Shown here: piece by piece, positions 17,877 through 25,716 of the stretch
How positions within the stretch are numbered: position 1 is the stretch's first letter
Layout: the number at the start of each line of letters is the position of its first letter
Origin: Bowdeniella nasicola
Lineage (GTDB): Bacteria; Actinomycetota; Actinomycetes; Actinomycetales; Actinomycetaceae
NCBI RefSeq assembly: GCF_900107735.1
Contig: NZ_FNQV01000016.1
Location: forward strand, 1 to 54,104
Direction of reading: 5' to 3'
Length of the DNA stretch: 54,104 bases
The notes under the pieces: model-generated
Told to the model about the DNA's origin: nothing
The model's database searches: none
Seen by the model: the letters and a program-made list of their open reading frames with translations, nothing else
Position numbers and translations under genes: made by a program

Positions 17877-18766
17877 GGCTGCTGCACGCTCCACGTATCG
17901 CAGGACTGCATCGTGCCGTGCTTGTAGCCCTGCACGAACCACTTCTGGCGCTGTTCCGCGCTGCCGTGCGTCCACGTCTCCGGTGAGACACGGCCCTGCT
18001 GCGCCTGGATCCGGTCATCGCCGACGGCAGCCGCCGCGGCCAGCGCATCGTTAATCTGCTGCTCGGTGGGCGGCTTCAAGAAGGTTTCGCCGGTTTCCGG
18101 GTCGACGGAATTGGCAGCGTGGTGCACCCAAATACCCGCATAGCAATCGGCCTGCAGCTCGCTGCGCACCATCGTCGAAGCCGGACCCGTATCATTGTGG
18201 TCGACGCGGCGCAGCTGGCCCGTGAGGTTTTGAATGTGGTGGCCCCACTCGTGCGCAATGATGTACTCCTGCGCGAGCGGCTCGTTCTTGGCCCCGAGCT
18301 TGGTTTCGAGCGCGTCATAGAAATTGACGTCGATGTAGACGGTGCCATCGGCGGGGCAGTAGAACGGACCCGTCGCCGACGACGCCGAGCCACAGCCGGT
18401 GTTCACCGCATCGGTAAAGATCCTAAAGTCGGCTTGCTGGTAGTTGCGTCCCGCCTCCTTAGGCAGGATCGGCTTCCACACCTCATCGAGCGACTCGACG
18501 GTGGCGAGCACCCGGCACTCCGAGTACTTGTTCGCATCCGCGCCGGTCTGGCACTTTTCCAGGACGTCGGTCTGCTCCTCCTGGGCACCACCCCCGCCGG
18601 CGCCGGGCCCGATCGGCGCGCTGGACGGATCCCCGCCCATGAACATGTACAGCAGGAGCAAGAGCAGGCCGCCCAGGCCACCGACACCGCCGGCCACCAT
18701 GCCACCGCGACCGCGCGACGAACTTCCGCGTCCCGGATTGGTCCGGATCCCCTCGTTAAAGGTCAT
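17873..18766 (-). CDS. YpfJ-like neutral zinc metallopeptidase
   Basis: A 297-aa membrane-anchored member of the YpfJ/KPN_02809 family (putative neutral zinc metallopeptidase). A short cytoplasmic N-terminus is followed by a glycine-rich segment and a single hydrophobic helix (residues about 23-45), then an extracytoplasmic domain with the zinc motif HEWGHHIQNL (HExxH). ELQADCYAGIWVHHA provides the third ligand region. The start ATG 18766 has GAGGAAA upstream. Function in cells is not established for the family. Confidence 0.88.
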   Translation of the reverse strand: MTFNEGIRTNPGRGSSSRGRGGMVAGGVGGLGGLLLLLLYMFMGGDPSSAPIGPGAGGGGAQEEQTDVLEKCQTGADANKYSECRVLATVESLDEVWKPILPKEAGRNYQQADFRIFTDAVNTGCGSASSATGPFYCPADGTVYIDVNFYDALETKLGAKNEPLAQEYIIAHEWGHHIQNLTGQLRRVDHNDTGPASTMVRSELQADCYAGIWVHHAANSVDPETGETFLKPPTEQQINDALAAAAAVGDDRIQAQQGRVSPETWTHGSAEQRQKWFVQGYKHGTMQSCDTWSVQQP

Positions 18767-18829
18767 GTTTCCTCACCCGTGTCAGCGCTGGTGCTAGCCC
18801 AGCCAAGCCAAAAGACTGGTCACCTAATT

Positions 18830-19639
18830 TTAGTCACGTCTGTACAGCCACGCCACACAGGTATAGGGCAACTCGATCGGATCCGCCTCGCCGTAGCCGA
18901 GGTGATCGCGCAGGTACCACCGAAGATTGTCCTGCATTCTCGCGCGTGTCGCGGCGCTAGCCGCCAAGTACGAGGAACGGGTACGCGCCAGCGCCATGAC
19001 CTCATCAGGAAGCAGCCGCTGACTAAAGGACGACGTAATGCGCTCGGGCACGCCGAAGTACGGCGGCAGGTCCCGGTAACCGCGCGTGAGGTGCACGTCC
19101 CCGCTGCGCATGATCCGCGTCAGCCGGTGCACCCACGGCACATCGGTCGCGAACTGGTTCCAGATGAGCGCGAGCGTGCCATCCGGCCGAAGGATCCGCG
19201 CCGCCTCCGCCGCCGCGGCCTGCTCATCGACCCAGTGCCAGGCCTGCGCATAGGTCACGACGTCGGCGCAGCTCTCCGGCAGTCCCGTTTCTTCGCCACG
19301 CGCCTGCTCGACGCGCACCCGCGCGGCCAGCGGGGGAGTGTCACAGGTCCTACGCAGCTGATCCGCCATCGCGGCCGCGGGTTCAATCGCGGTGATATCA
19401 AGGCCGCGCGCCGCGAGCAGTCTCGTGAACTTTCCGGTCCCGGCGCCGCAATCCACGACGTGGCCCCCGTGGGGCGCCCGCGCCGCGACGGCCGAAACGA
19501 TCGCCTCGGGATACTCCGGCCGAAAGCGTTCGTAGGTCTCATCGGCCACCTGAAATGCGCGCGCCCGCTGCAGGCGCGTGCGCCGATCCCGGCGCGATGC
19601 TCCCACCGCCTGCAACGCCTGCTGCTCCTCATGTGTCAC
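18830..19639 (-). CDS. Class I SAM-dependent methyltransferase
   Basis: A 269-aa protein with motif I HVVDCGAGTGKFTRLLAARG (residues about 60-79), the acidic ribose contact ITAIEPAAAM and DVVTYAQAWHWVDEQAA. These suit the Methyltransf_11 group. The N-terminal segment FQVADETYERFRPEYPEAI is common to small-molecule methyltransferases of Actinobacteria. The substrate is unknown. AGGTGA lies 4 bases before the ATG. A long opposite-strand frame over this gene is a shadow. Confidence 0.85.
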   Translation of the reverse strand: MTHEEQQALQAVGASRRDRRTRLQRARAFQVADETYERFRPEYPEAIVSAVAARAPHGGHVVDCGAGTGKFTRLLAARGLDITAIEPAAAMADQLRRTCDTPPLAARVRVEQARGEETGLPESCADVVTYAQAWHWVDEQAAAAEAARILRPDGTLALIWNQFATDVPWVHRLTRIMRSGDVHLTRGYRDLPPYFGVPERITSSFSQRLLPDEVMALARTRSSYLAASAATRARMQDNLRWYLRDHLGYGEADPIELPYTCVAWLYRRD

Positions 19640-19882
19640 CTGCCCAGTCTACGAATCGCGCACACCCACGCAGCCCGCCCCCTTGGCGAACCCCCACAAC
19701 CTGGCCGTGAGAATCCACAAAATGCTCAAAAACCCGCGGCCAGCACCCCGATGCCAACCCGTTCGCACCACGCCAGCCATCCACCCTGTGGACAGTCACT
19801 CACGCCAATGTCGACATCGCCAGTTATCCCCAGCCACCTGGCAGCCGCGAGTGGTAGATGAGCCCAAATTTAATTCTCACCA

Positions 19883-19911
19883 TTGAAGTTTGATTCGAAC
19901 ACTCGTACGAT
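19883..19911 (+). promoter_or_regulatory. LexA-controlled, leaderless promoter of the HNH/DUF222 gene
   Basis: -35 TTGAAG (19883-19888), a 17-bp spacer and -10 TACGAT (19906-19911) are followed after 6 bases by the ATG. The spacer and -10 contain TCGAACACTCGTACGA (19895-19910), which differs from the actinobacterial LexA consensus TCGAAC-N4-GTTCGA at one position. Binding of LexA here would block RNA polymerase, so the gene should be induced by DNA damage. Confidence 0.7.
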
Positions 19912-19917
19912 CGACGT

Positions 19918-21537
19918 ATGAGTTACCCGCCCGGCGAGATGCACGAAAGCCTCAGCAGCGTCCTAGCGCAGCTGCGGCCGCTTCGCGCGTCCCACATGTC
20001 CGGTGGGAGCGACGACGAGCGGATCGCCGTCATGAAACTCCTCATGGATATTGAATCCGAACTCGCGGGCTTGAAGACGGACCTGCTCGCCGAGCTCGAA
20101 AAGGATGAGACGACAACGCGCGCCACCGGGCTTGCCACCTCATCTTGGGTACGCCACACGAGCAATGTGCCGCAGCGCGTCGCGCGCTCCATGGTGAAGG
20201 ACGCGAAGAAGACCGCAAAGTACCAACGCTTCGTCGAAGCCGTCCGAGCCGGGTCGATGACGGAATTCCACCGCCGGATCGCGGTTGCCGCCATGGAGAC
20301 AATCGAGCAGGACCCGCACGCCCTTGCTCATCCCGAGATTCTCGACATCTGCGAAGAGGCCCTCGTGCAGATGGCGCGCGAGCACGATCCCGATACGTTC
20401 CGCGCCAGGGCCAGAGAGCTGCAAGAACGAATCGCCGCTGAAACCCTCCAAACGCAAGAGGAAGAAGCCGCCCGCAAAGCGCAGCGCAACCACGAAGCAC
20501 GCTTCCTCAAGGTATCCCAGAGCTTCGATGGCTCGATGACCTACGTCAACGCGGCATTCCCGACGGCAAGCGCCCTCGGCGCCCTCGCTGTCCTCAACGC
20601 GCGAGCGCAAGCAAAGTTTGCCACGACTAACTCCGAGGAAGGTACCGGCGAGGCAACGATCGCCCAGTACCGCGCAGACGCCTTCCTCGAGGTCATCGCC
20701 GAGGACCAGATTGGTAGCCGCTCGCCGGTACTCGGCGGCGATAGGCCCCGCATCGTCATCACCGCCGACTTCCGCCAGATCTTGGCGGAGAACTGCCAGC
20801 TCCTAGGCATTACCGACGACGAATTGAGCGAAGCCAGTGTCGCTGACGATCTCTTCTCTGCCGTGTTCGACTCTGTGGCGCCCACGACGCCATCCGATTC
20901 CCAGGTAGGCGACAATCACGCCGCCAGCGCCGGCGCCGGCGCTATCTTCGCTCGCAGTGAGAGCGAGATCCGCGCCCGCGCACGGGCCATGGTCGACGCC
21001 CTACGCACGACGGCCTCGCGCTACTGGCACCGAACCACCGATACCGGCATCCGCCTGTCAGCCCTGGATCTCAGACTGCTCGCTTGTGACGCCGAAATCA
21101 TGTTCGTCGACCTCGACGAGCAGGGCGTTCCCCGCGGCTCCACCTCCAGAAGCCGAACGGTCGGCGCCAAACTCCGGCGCGAACTCACGGTGCGGGATCG
21201 TGGCTGCGTCTTCCCGGGGTGCACTGTGCCCGCCACGGGATGCGAAGCCCACCACATCGAGCAGTGGGTGAGAGGCGGGCCAACCTCGCTGGGCAACGTT
21301 GTCCTCGTGTGCGCCCACCACCACCGCCAGGTCCAACACGACGTGGGGGATACCGAGCATTGGCGGATCCGCATGTCCGAAGCCGGAACCCCCGAGCTCA
21401 TCCCACCCGAACGCGTCGATCCGCTGCAGCGGCCGATCATCCACGACCGCTACAAGGCCTACCGCGAGCCCATCACCATTCGCGATGTGAGAGCCGGAAC
21501 GCCGGATCTACCTAACAGCGGCGCGAGCGCCGCCTAA
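19918..21537 (+). CDS. DUF222 / HNH endonuclease protein (13E12 repeat type)
   Basis: A 539-aa protein with an N-terminal DUF222 domain (to about residue 330) and a C-terminal HNH nuclease motif at about residues 430-475: CVFPGCTVPATGCEAHHIEQW, then GGPTSLGNVVLVCAHHHRQV. The zinc Cys pairs and the catalytic His-Asn-His residues are all visible. Such genes are abundant in Actinobacteria (13E12 repeat family in mycobacteria), where several are part of the SOS response. The biological role is unknown. The LexA-like box in its promoter supports damage induction here too. It stands alone in its transcription unit and is followed by a stem-loop. Confidence 0.92.
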   Translation: MSYPPGEMHESLSSVLAQLRPLRASHMSGGSDDERIAVMKLLMDIESELAGLKTDLLAELEKDETTTRATGLATSSWVRHTSNVPQRVARSMVKDAKKTAKYQRFVEAVRAGSMTEFHRRIAVAAMETIEQDPHALAHPEILDICEEALVQMAREHDPDTFRARARELQERIAAETLQTQEEEAARKAQRNHEARFLKVSQSFDGSMTYVNAAFPTASALGALAVLNARAQAKFATTNSEEGTGEATIAQYRADAFLEVIAEDQIGSRSPVLGGDRPRIVITADFRQILAENCQLLGITDDELSEASVADDLFSAVFDSVAPTTPSDSQVGDNHAASAGAGAIFARSESEIRARARAMVDALRTTASRYWHRTTDTGIRLSALDLRLLACDAEIMFVDLDEQGVPRGSTSRSRTVGAKLRRELTVRDRGCVFPGCTVPATGCEAHHIEQWVRGGPTSLGNVVLVCAHHHRQVQHDVGDTEHWRIRMSEAGTPELIPPERVDPLQRPIIHDRYKAYREPITIRDVRAGTPDLPNSGASAA

Positions 21538-21549
21538 CAACCCACAGGT

Positions 21550-21576
21550 ATGGCCCGCACGCTCAGTGTGGGCCAT
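21550..21576 (+). terminator. Stem-loop after the HNH gene
   Basis: ATGGCCCGCAC and GTGTGGGCCAT pair over 11 positions (one G-T wobble) around a GCTCA loop, 12 bases past the stop codon. There is no T-run, so it is a likely but not canonical terminator. Confidence 0.5.
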
Positions 21577-21664
21577 TAGCCATGCCCAGAGGCGAAAATA
21601 ACCGGCTCGATACGCGCTCGCTTCGCTAGCATGGAGCGCGGCCAAGGAAAGGACCACCACCCCC

Positions 21665-23278
21665 ATGATCTCCGTTCAGCACCTATCCTTGCGGATCGGG
21701 CCGCGCGAACTCATCCACGACGCGACGTTCCACGTCGGCGCCGGGCAGCGCATTGCCCTCGTGGGGCGCAACGGAGCGGGAAAAACCACCCTTACCAAGC
21801 TCCTGGCCGGCGAAGAAGGCACCTCAAGCGCCATCTCCTATGAAGGAACGGTCCTACGCAAGGGCGATATCGGCTACCTCCCGCAAGACCCTCGCACCGG
21901 TGACCTGAACCAGCTCGCCAAGGATCGTGTCCTTTCCGTTCGCGGCATCGACGAGATCATCCGCCGGATCGCCAAGGCTGAACACGAGATGTCGACCGCC
22001 ACCGGCGCCAAGCAGCAAAAGGCCATGGAGCGCTACGTCCGTCTCGATGCCGAATTCACGGCGCAAGGTGGCTGGGCAGCCAACGCCGAAGCTGCTCGCA
22101 TCACCTCCAACCTAGGCCTGCCCACCCGCGTCCTCGACCAGCCACTGGAGACCCTTTCGGGCGGCCAGCGCCGCCGCGTCGAACTCGCGCGCATCCTGTT
22201 CTCCGACGTCAAGACCCTTCTGCTTGACGAGCCCACCAACCACCTCGATCATGACTCGATCCTGTGGCTGCGCGACTACCTGAAGACGTACTCCGGCGGC
22301 CTCATCATGATCTCCCACGACGTCGACCTCGTCCGCACCGTGGCAAACGAGGTCTTCTACCTCGACGCCAACCGCGCCGAACTCGATGTTTACAAGATGG
22401 GGTGGGACGCCTACCTCAAACAGCGCGACGCCGACGAGCGCCGCCGCAAGCGCGAGCGCGCCAATGCCGAGAAGAAGGCCTCCGCGCTCCTGGCCCAGGC
22501 CGACAAGATGCGCGCCAAAGCCACGAAGGCCGTGGCCGCCCAGAACATGGCCCGCCGCGCCGAACGAATGCTCGCCGGCCTCGCGGAGGAACGCCGAGCA
22601 GAGAAAGTCGCCCACCTGCGCTTCCCGGATCCGGCCCCCTGCGGCAAGACCCCGCTGACAGCCGAAGGCCTGTCCAAGTGGTACGGCTCCCTCGAAGTGT
22701 TCACCGGCGTCGACCTCGCCATCGACCGCGGCTCTAAAGTGGTCGTGCTTGGCCTAAACGGCGCTGGCAAAACCACCCTGCTGCGCCTGCTTTCGGGAAT
22801 TGAAGCCCCCGACACGGGTCGCGTCATCCCCGGCCACGGGTTGAAGCTCGGCTACTACGCGCAGGAACACGAGACCCTCGACATGACGCGAACCGTCGTC
22901 GAAAACCTGCGTAGCGCCGCCCCCGATCTCGACGACACGCAGGTCCGCTCGATCCTCGGCTCCTTCCTGTTTTCCGGAGACGACGCGAACAAACCCGCCG
23001 CCGTCCTATCGGGAGGCGAGAAGACACGTCTTGCCCTCGCCGTCCTCGTCACCTCCTCGGCCAACGTCCTGCTCTTGGACGAGCCAACGAACAACCTCGA
23101 TCCGGCCTCGCGCGACGAGATCCTCGCGGCGCTCGCGGCCTTCACCGGCGCCGTCGTCCTCGTCTCCCACGACGAGGGAGCGGTCCGGGCCCTGAACCCC
23201 GATCGCGTCCTGTTGTTGCCCGACGGGGACGAAGACCTCTGGAGCGAGGACTACGAGGAACTCATCTCCCTCGCCTGA
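21665..23278 (+). CDS. ABC-F family ATPase
   Basis: A 537-aa soluble protein with two ABC domains and no membrane segment, as in translation factors of the ABC-F group. NBD1 has GRNGAGKTT near residue 36, LSGGQRRRVELAR and LLLDEPTNHLDHDS. NBD2 has GLNGAGKTT, LSGGEKTRLALAV and LLLDEPTNNLDPAS. They are separated by a charged linker (residues about 245-320, rich in Arg, Lys and Ala) that in family members reaches the ribosomal P-site tRNA. Whether it is a housekeeping factor or a resistance protein cannot be judged. Confidence 0.92.
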   Translation: MISVQHLSLRIGPRELIHDATFHVGAGQRIALVGRNGAGKTTLTKLLAGEEGTSSAISYEGTVLRKGDIGYLPQDPRTGDLNQLAKDRVLSVRGIDEIIRRIAKAEHEMSTATGAKQQKAMERYVRLDAEFTAQGGWAANAEAARITSNLGLPTRVLDQPLETLSGGQRRRVELARILFSDVKTLLLDEPTNHLDHDSILWLRDYLKTYSGGLIMISHDVDLVRTVANEVFYLDANRAELDVYKMGWDAYLKQRDADERRRKRERANAEKKASALLAQADKMRAKATKAVAAQNMARRAERMLAGLAEERRAEKVAHLRFPDPAPCGKTPLTAEGLSKWYGSLEVFTGVDLAIDRGSKVVVLGLNGAGKTTLLRLLSGIEAPDTGRVIPGHGLKLGYYAQEHETLDMTRTVVENLRSAAPDLDDTQVRSILGSFLFSGDDANKPAAVLSGGEKTRLALAVLVTSSANVLLLDEPTNNLDPASRDEILAALAAFTGAVVLVSHDEGAVRALNPDRVLLLPDGDEDLWSEDYEELISLA

Positions 23279-23283
23279 TCAAG

Positions 23284-23331
23284 TCTGATATGTCACTATC
23301 AGGCAATACTGTCTGATAGTAAAGAATCAGA
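23284..23331 (+). promoter_or_regulatory. Operator array with repeated CTGATA/TATCAG half-sites
   Basis: TCTGATA at 23284-23290, TATCAG at 23297-23302, TCTGATA at 23312-23318 and the partial TCAGA at 23327-23331 alternate in orientation. The outer arms ACTATCAG (23295-23302) and CTGATAGT (23313-23320) form a perfect 8-bp dyad. The array is A+T-rich against its surroundings and lies directly upstream of the -10 box of the SatD-family gene. It therefore probably binds a regulator, perhaps the SatD-like protein itself, which has a helix-turn-helix-like C-terminus. Confidence 0.5.
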
Positions 23332-23339
23332 CATTATTG

Positions 23340-23345
23340 TATGAT
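23340..23345 (+). promoter_or_regulatory. -10 box TATGAT, leaderless start of the SatD-family gene
   Basis: TATGAT ends 6 bases before the ATG at 23352. No Shine-Dalgarno sequence is present. Confidence 0.55.
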
Positions 23346-23351
23346 GGTCCT

Positions 23352-23939
23352 ATGTTTGTTCTGACGGTGGACCAGATCGATTCCGGATCCAACCCGGATC
23401 GGGTACCGGAGGGGGTCGCGGCGCTGAATGCGCTTGACCCCATCATCGCCTTCGAGCGGACGGTCGGCGACGAGTTCCAGGGCGCCTTCGAGGCCGCCGA
23501 CGACGTGGTCACGGCGCTGCTCGCATTAGCCCAGCAGGATTGCTGGCATATCGGACTTGGTATCGGTGAGGTCGAGAAGCCCCTGCCAAAGCACTCGCGC
23601 GAGGGGGACGGTCCGGCTTACCGGGCAGCGCGCCGAGCCGTGGACCTCGCCAAGCGGCAGCGGGCGGTGACCTTTGAGGCGGGTACCAAGGCAGCTGCGG
23701 AGGCGACCGCGAACGCCCAGGCCACCTACCGGCTCATGGCGGCCCTGCTTTCCCAGCGCACGGAGCGGCAGTGGGAGCTGGCCGCGCTCGCCGAAACCGA
23801 GACTGGCGCTGCCATCGCGAAGCAGCAGGGGATTACGCCGCAGACGGTCTCGGCCGTGCTGAAATCTGGCCACGCTCGCGAGATCGACGAAGCCCGACCG
23901 GTCCTTGCCCGGTTGCTGCACAGCGCAGATATAGGCTAG
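23352..23939 (+). CDS. SatD-family protein
   Basis: A 195-aa protein resembling SatD, a family named from the acid-tolerance locus of Streptococcus mutans. Family-like segments are the N-terminal LTVDQIDSG, VGDEFQGAFEA, HIGLGIGEVEKP and GDGPAYRAARRAVDLAK. These recall the nucleotide-cyclase-like fold in which GDEFQG corresponds to a GGDEF-type turn. The C-terminal region, ETGAAIAKQQGITPQTVSAV, looks like a sigma-70-type helix-turn-helix and suggests DNA binding. I chose ATG 23352 over an earlier ATG because of the -10 placement. The gene is likely autoregulated through the repeats upstream. Confidence 0.75.
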   Translation: MFVLTVDQIDSGSNPDRVPEGVAALNALDPIIAFERTVGDEFQGAFEAADDVVTALLALAQQDCWHIGLGIGEVEKPLPKHSREGDGPAYRAARRAVDLAKRQRAVTFEAGTKAAAEATANAQATYRLMAALLSQRTERQWELAALAETETGAAIAKQQGITPQTVSAVLKSGHAREIDEARPVLARLLHSADIG

Positions 23940-23943
23940 GTGC

Positions 23944-24378
23944 ATGGACCCGTACCAATTCGTGTTCTCGCCCGGGTTGCCGCAGCGCCTGGTCCTCATC
24001 GCCATATTCGTCGTGGCCTCGGCCGTGCTCGGCTGGATCATTACAGCTGCGATCTTGCGCATTGCCAAAGTTCGGCGGCCGCTGCGAGAACCCGACAAGG
24101 TTCCCGTCATCGAGGCGGAGGTGCCGCCAGTAGAAGTCATGCGCGGCGGAGCCCTCATCGGCGTCCTCGAGCGTACCCTCGTTACCGGGGTCGTCATGCT
24201 CGGGCAGCTCTCCCTAGTCGCGGTCATTCTCGCCATCAAGGGACTGGGACGCTATCCCGAACTGAAATCGACGCCGGAGGCCTCCGAACGCTTCATCATC
24301 GGGACGCTCACGTCGGTCGCCGTTGCGCTGCTGGCTGGCTATCTCGGCCACGTCGCGCTGCTGTACATCACCTGGTAA
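23944..24378 (+). CDS. Small membrane protein in operon with SatD-family gene
   Basis: A 144-aa protein of unknown function with three likely membrane helices (residues about 14-38, 75-97 and 115-142) and a charged loop between the first and second. It starts four bases after the SatD-family stop, so the two share a transcript and probably a role. SatD genes elsewhere are often paired with a small membrane protein. I do not recognise a named family. Confidence 0.75.
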   Translation: MDPYQFVFSPGLPQRLVLIAIFVVASAVLGWIITAAILRIAKVRRPLREPDKVPVIEAEVPPVEVMRGGALIGVLERTLVTGVVMLGQLSLVAVILAIKGLGRYPELKSTPEASERFIIGTLTSVAVALLAGYLGHVALLYITW

Positions 24379-24382
24379 GACG

Positions 24383-25189
24383 TTAGCGCAACTGCGTTTC
24401 TACGAGCGCGTCCTCTTCCGATTCCAGCGAGGTCCGAGCAGCCTTCGGGGTAACCTCGCCGGCATTTTCCGCAGCCTCTCGCCGCGCCAGAATGGTCAGG
24501 CCCACGATCGTGCCGAGGGCGAAGACCCACCACTGGAAGGCGTATGACAGGTGGGGGCCCAGGTTACGTTCGGGCTTCGGATAGGAGCCAAGGCCCTCCA
24601 TGCCATCGCTGACTTGGACGTAGCCGTACAGCACCGGACGCTGCGATGCGGCCGACGCATCCGGGCCGTGAATCGCCGAGACCAGCTGTTCTGGGTTGAT
24701 CGATTGCGCCTGGCCGTGAGCGATGCCGCGGGTATCGACGGGTTCAGCAGGACGCAGCCGGCCGGTGAGGTGCGCCGTGCCAGCTGGAAGCGGCGGGGGA
24801 GCGGGATTATCGTCCGTGACGGGGATCCAGCCCCGATCGACCAGGACATCGACGCTGTCAGTGTGCAGGAGCGCCAGAACTCGATAGGCATTCTCGCCGC
24901 CCACCGCACGGTTGCGGATAAGGATCTGCTCCGGCGCCCACGTGCCCGTCAGCTCAACGGGCTGCCACTCCCGATCCCCGCTCACCGTAACGCCGGCGGC
25001 AATTACGTCAGAAAGCTGGGTTACAGGGGCGTCATAAGCGGCGTCGAATTGGGCGACGAGCTCCTTTTTATACTCGTAGCGTCCCCACTGCCACAGCCCT
25101 AAGAAAATGCACGTGACGACGACGATGAGGCCCGTGAGGATCAGCCCCACCCAGCGGCCGCTGGAAAGGAAACGGTAGGAGCGTTTCAC
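24383..25189 (-). CDS. SURF1-family cytochrome oxidase assembly protein
   Basis: A 268-aa inner-membrane protein with a helix at each end (residues about 12-32 and 220-240) and an extracytoplasmic domain between. Diagnostic segments are LGLWQWGRYEYKKEL, the WQPVELTGTW motif, VDRGWIP and the C-terminal LSYAFQWWVFALGTIVG. SURF1 aids insertion of heme A into cytochrome oxidase, fitting with heme A synthase at 7643. I chose GTG 25189, which overlaps the upstream stop as GTGA; the much longer frame runs through the DUF3099 gene and is spurious. Confidence 0.92.
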   Translation of the reverse strand: MKRSYRFLSSGRWVGLILTGLIVVVTCIFLGLWQWGRYEYKKELVAQFDAAYDAPVTQLSDVIAAGVTVSGDREWQPVELTGTWAPEQILIRNRAVGGENAYRVLALLHTDSVDVLVDRGWIPVTDDNPAPPPLPAGTAHLTGRLRPAEPVDTRGIAHGQAQSINPEQLVSAIHGPDASAASQRPVLYGYVQVSDGMEGLGSYPKPERNLGPHLSYAFQWWVFALGTIVGLTILARREAAENAGEVTPKAARTSLESEEDALVETQLR

Positions 25190-25641
25190 CGCAAAAACTC
25201 CGTCTCGTCGGTGAACCACTCGGGATGGCGGGCGCGCTGATAGCTCGTGGACGATGGGTCTGCTGGCACCTCGGCCTCCCGCATCGTTGGGGCGGCCGCC
25301 AGCTCGCGGGATTCGATGATTGAACCATCGGGGGCGATCACCGGGCCGGAACCGGGCGGCAGCGCAGTGTGCTGTTCCGCGGCGCCACCGGTGGCGCGTT
25401 CGTCGATTGTGCCCGACGGTTCGCGCCCAGCATTGGCCACCATGACGGCAAGCATCGGGAGCAGGATCGCGCCCGCAGCAAACAGCCAGCGGTACCAGCC
25501 CGGAGTCACGGCGCACAGAATAAAACAGACGGTGCGAAACACCATCGTCACGAGGTAACGGGTCGTTCGATCATCCACGTCCTCGGACAGGGCGCGCCGA
25601 GCTGACGTGATGTGATAAATCCGCTCGGCCTTTGTGCCCAT
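25186..25641 (-). CDS. DUF3099-family membrane protein
   Basis: A 151-aa protein with two membrane helices (residues about 30-75). It has the family N-terminus YHITSARRALSEDVDDRTTRYL, then a Pro/Ala-rich cytoplasmic tail. The function of DUF3099 is unknown; the family is confined to Actinobacteria. It is the first gene of an operon with the SURF1 gene, with a 4-base overlap. Confidence 0.85.
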   Translation of the reverse strand: MGTKAERIYHITSARRALSEDVDDRTTRYLVTMVFRTVCFILCAVTPGWYRWLFAAGAILLPMLAVMVANAGREPSGTIDERATGGAAEQHTALPPGSGPVIAPDGSIIESRELAAAPTMREAEVPADPSSTSYQRARHPEWFTDETEFLR

Positions 25642-25647
25642 ACGTGC

Positions 25648-25653
25648 AGGCTA
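25648..25653 (-). promoter_or_regulatory. -10 box TAGCCT, leaderless start of DUF3099-SURF1
   Basis: On the minus strand TAGCCT ends 6 bases before the ATG at 25641. No ribosome-binding site is present. Confidence 0.45.
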
Positions 25654-25703
25654 TCGCGTCCTTTTGTTGGGTGTACACCAAGGCCGAGTGCGACTGGGCA
25701 CGA

Positions 25704-25709
25704 TAGCGT
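25704..25709 (+). promoter_or_regulatory. -10-like box TAGCGT before fabG
   Basis: TAGCGT ends 7 bases before the fabG ATG. GAGGGG also lies just before the ATG but too close for a normal Shine-Dalgarno, so a leaderless start is the better reading. Confidence 0.35.
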
Positions 25710-25716
25710 CGAGGGG

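Noticed and set aside
16446-17975. 509-codon frame antisense to the capA-like gene
   Set aside because: A composition artefact; the plus-strand CapA lipoprotein has a signal peptide and family motifs.
19780-19830. DnaA-box-like words TGTGGACAG and TTATCCCCA
   Set aside because: Both differ from the consensus TTATCCACA, there are only two, and dnaA or dnaN is not nearby, so this is not an origin.
18119-19861. 580-codon open frame on the plus strand
   Set aside because: It lies opposite two recognisable minus-strand genes (zinc peptidase and methyltransferase). Long shadow frames are common in G+C-rich genes and the translation has no family features.
23295-23320. Dyad read as a terminator of the ABC-F gene
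   Set aside because: No T-run follows, the loop is 10 bases, and the half-site repeats continue outside the dyad, which suits an operator better.
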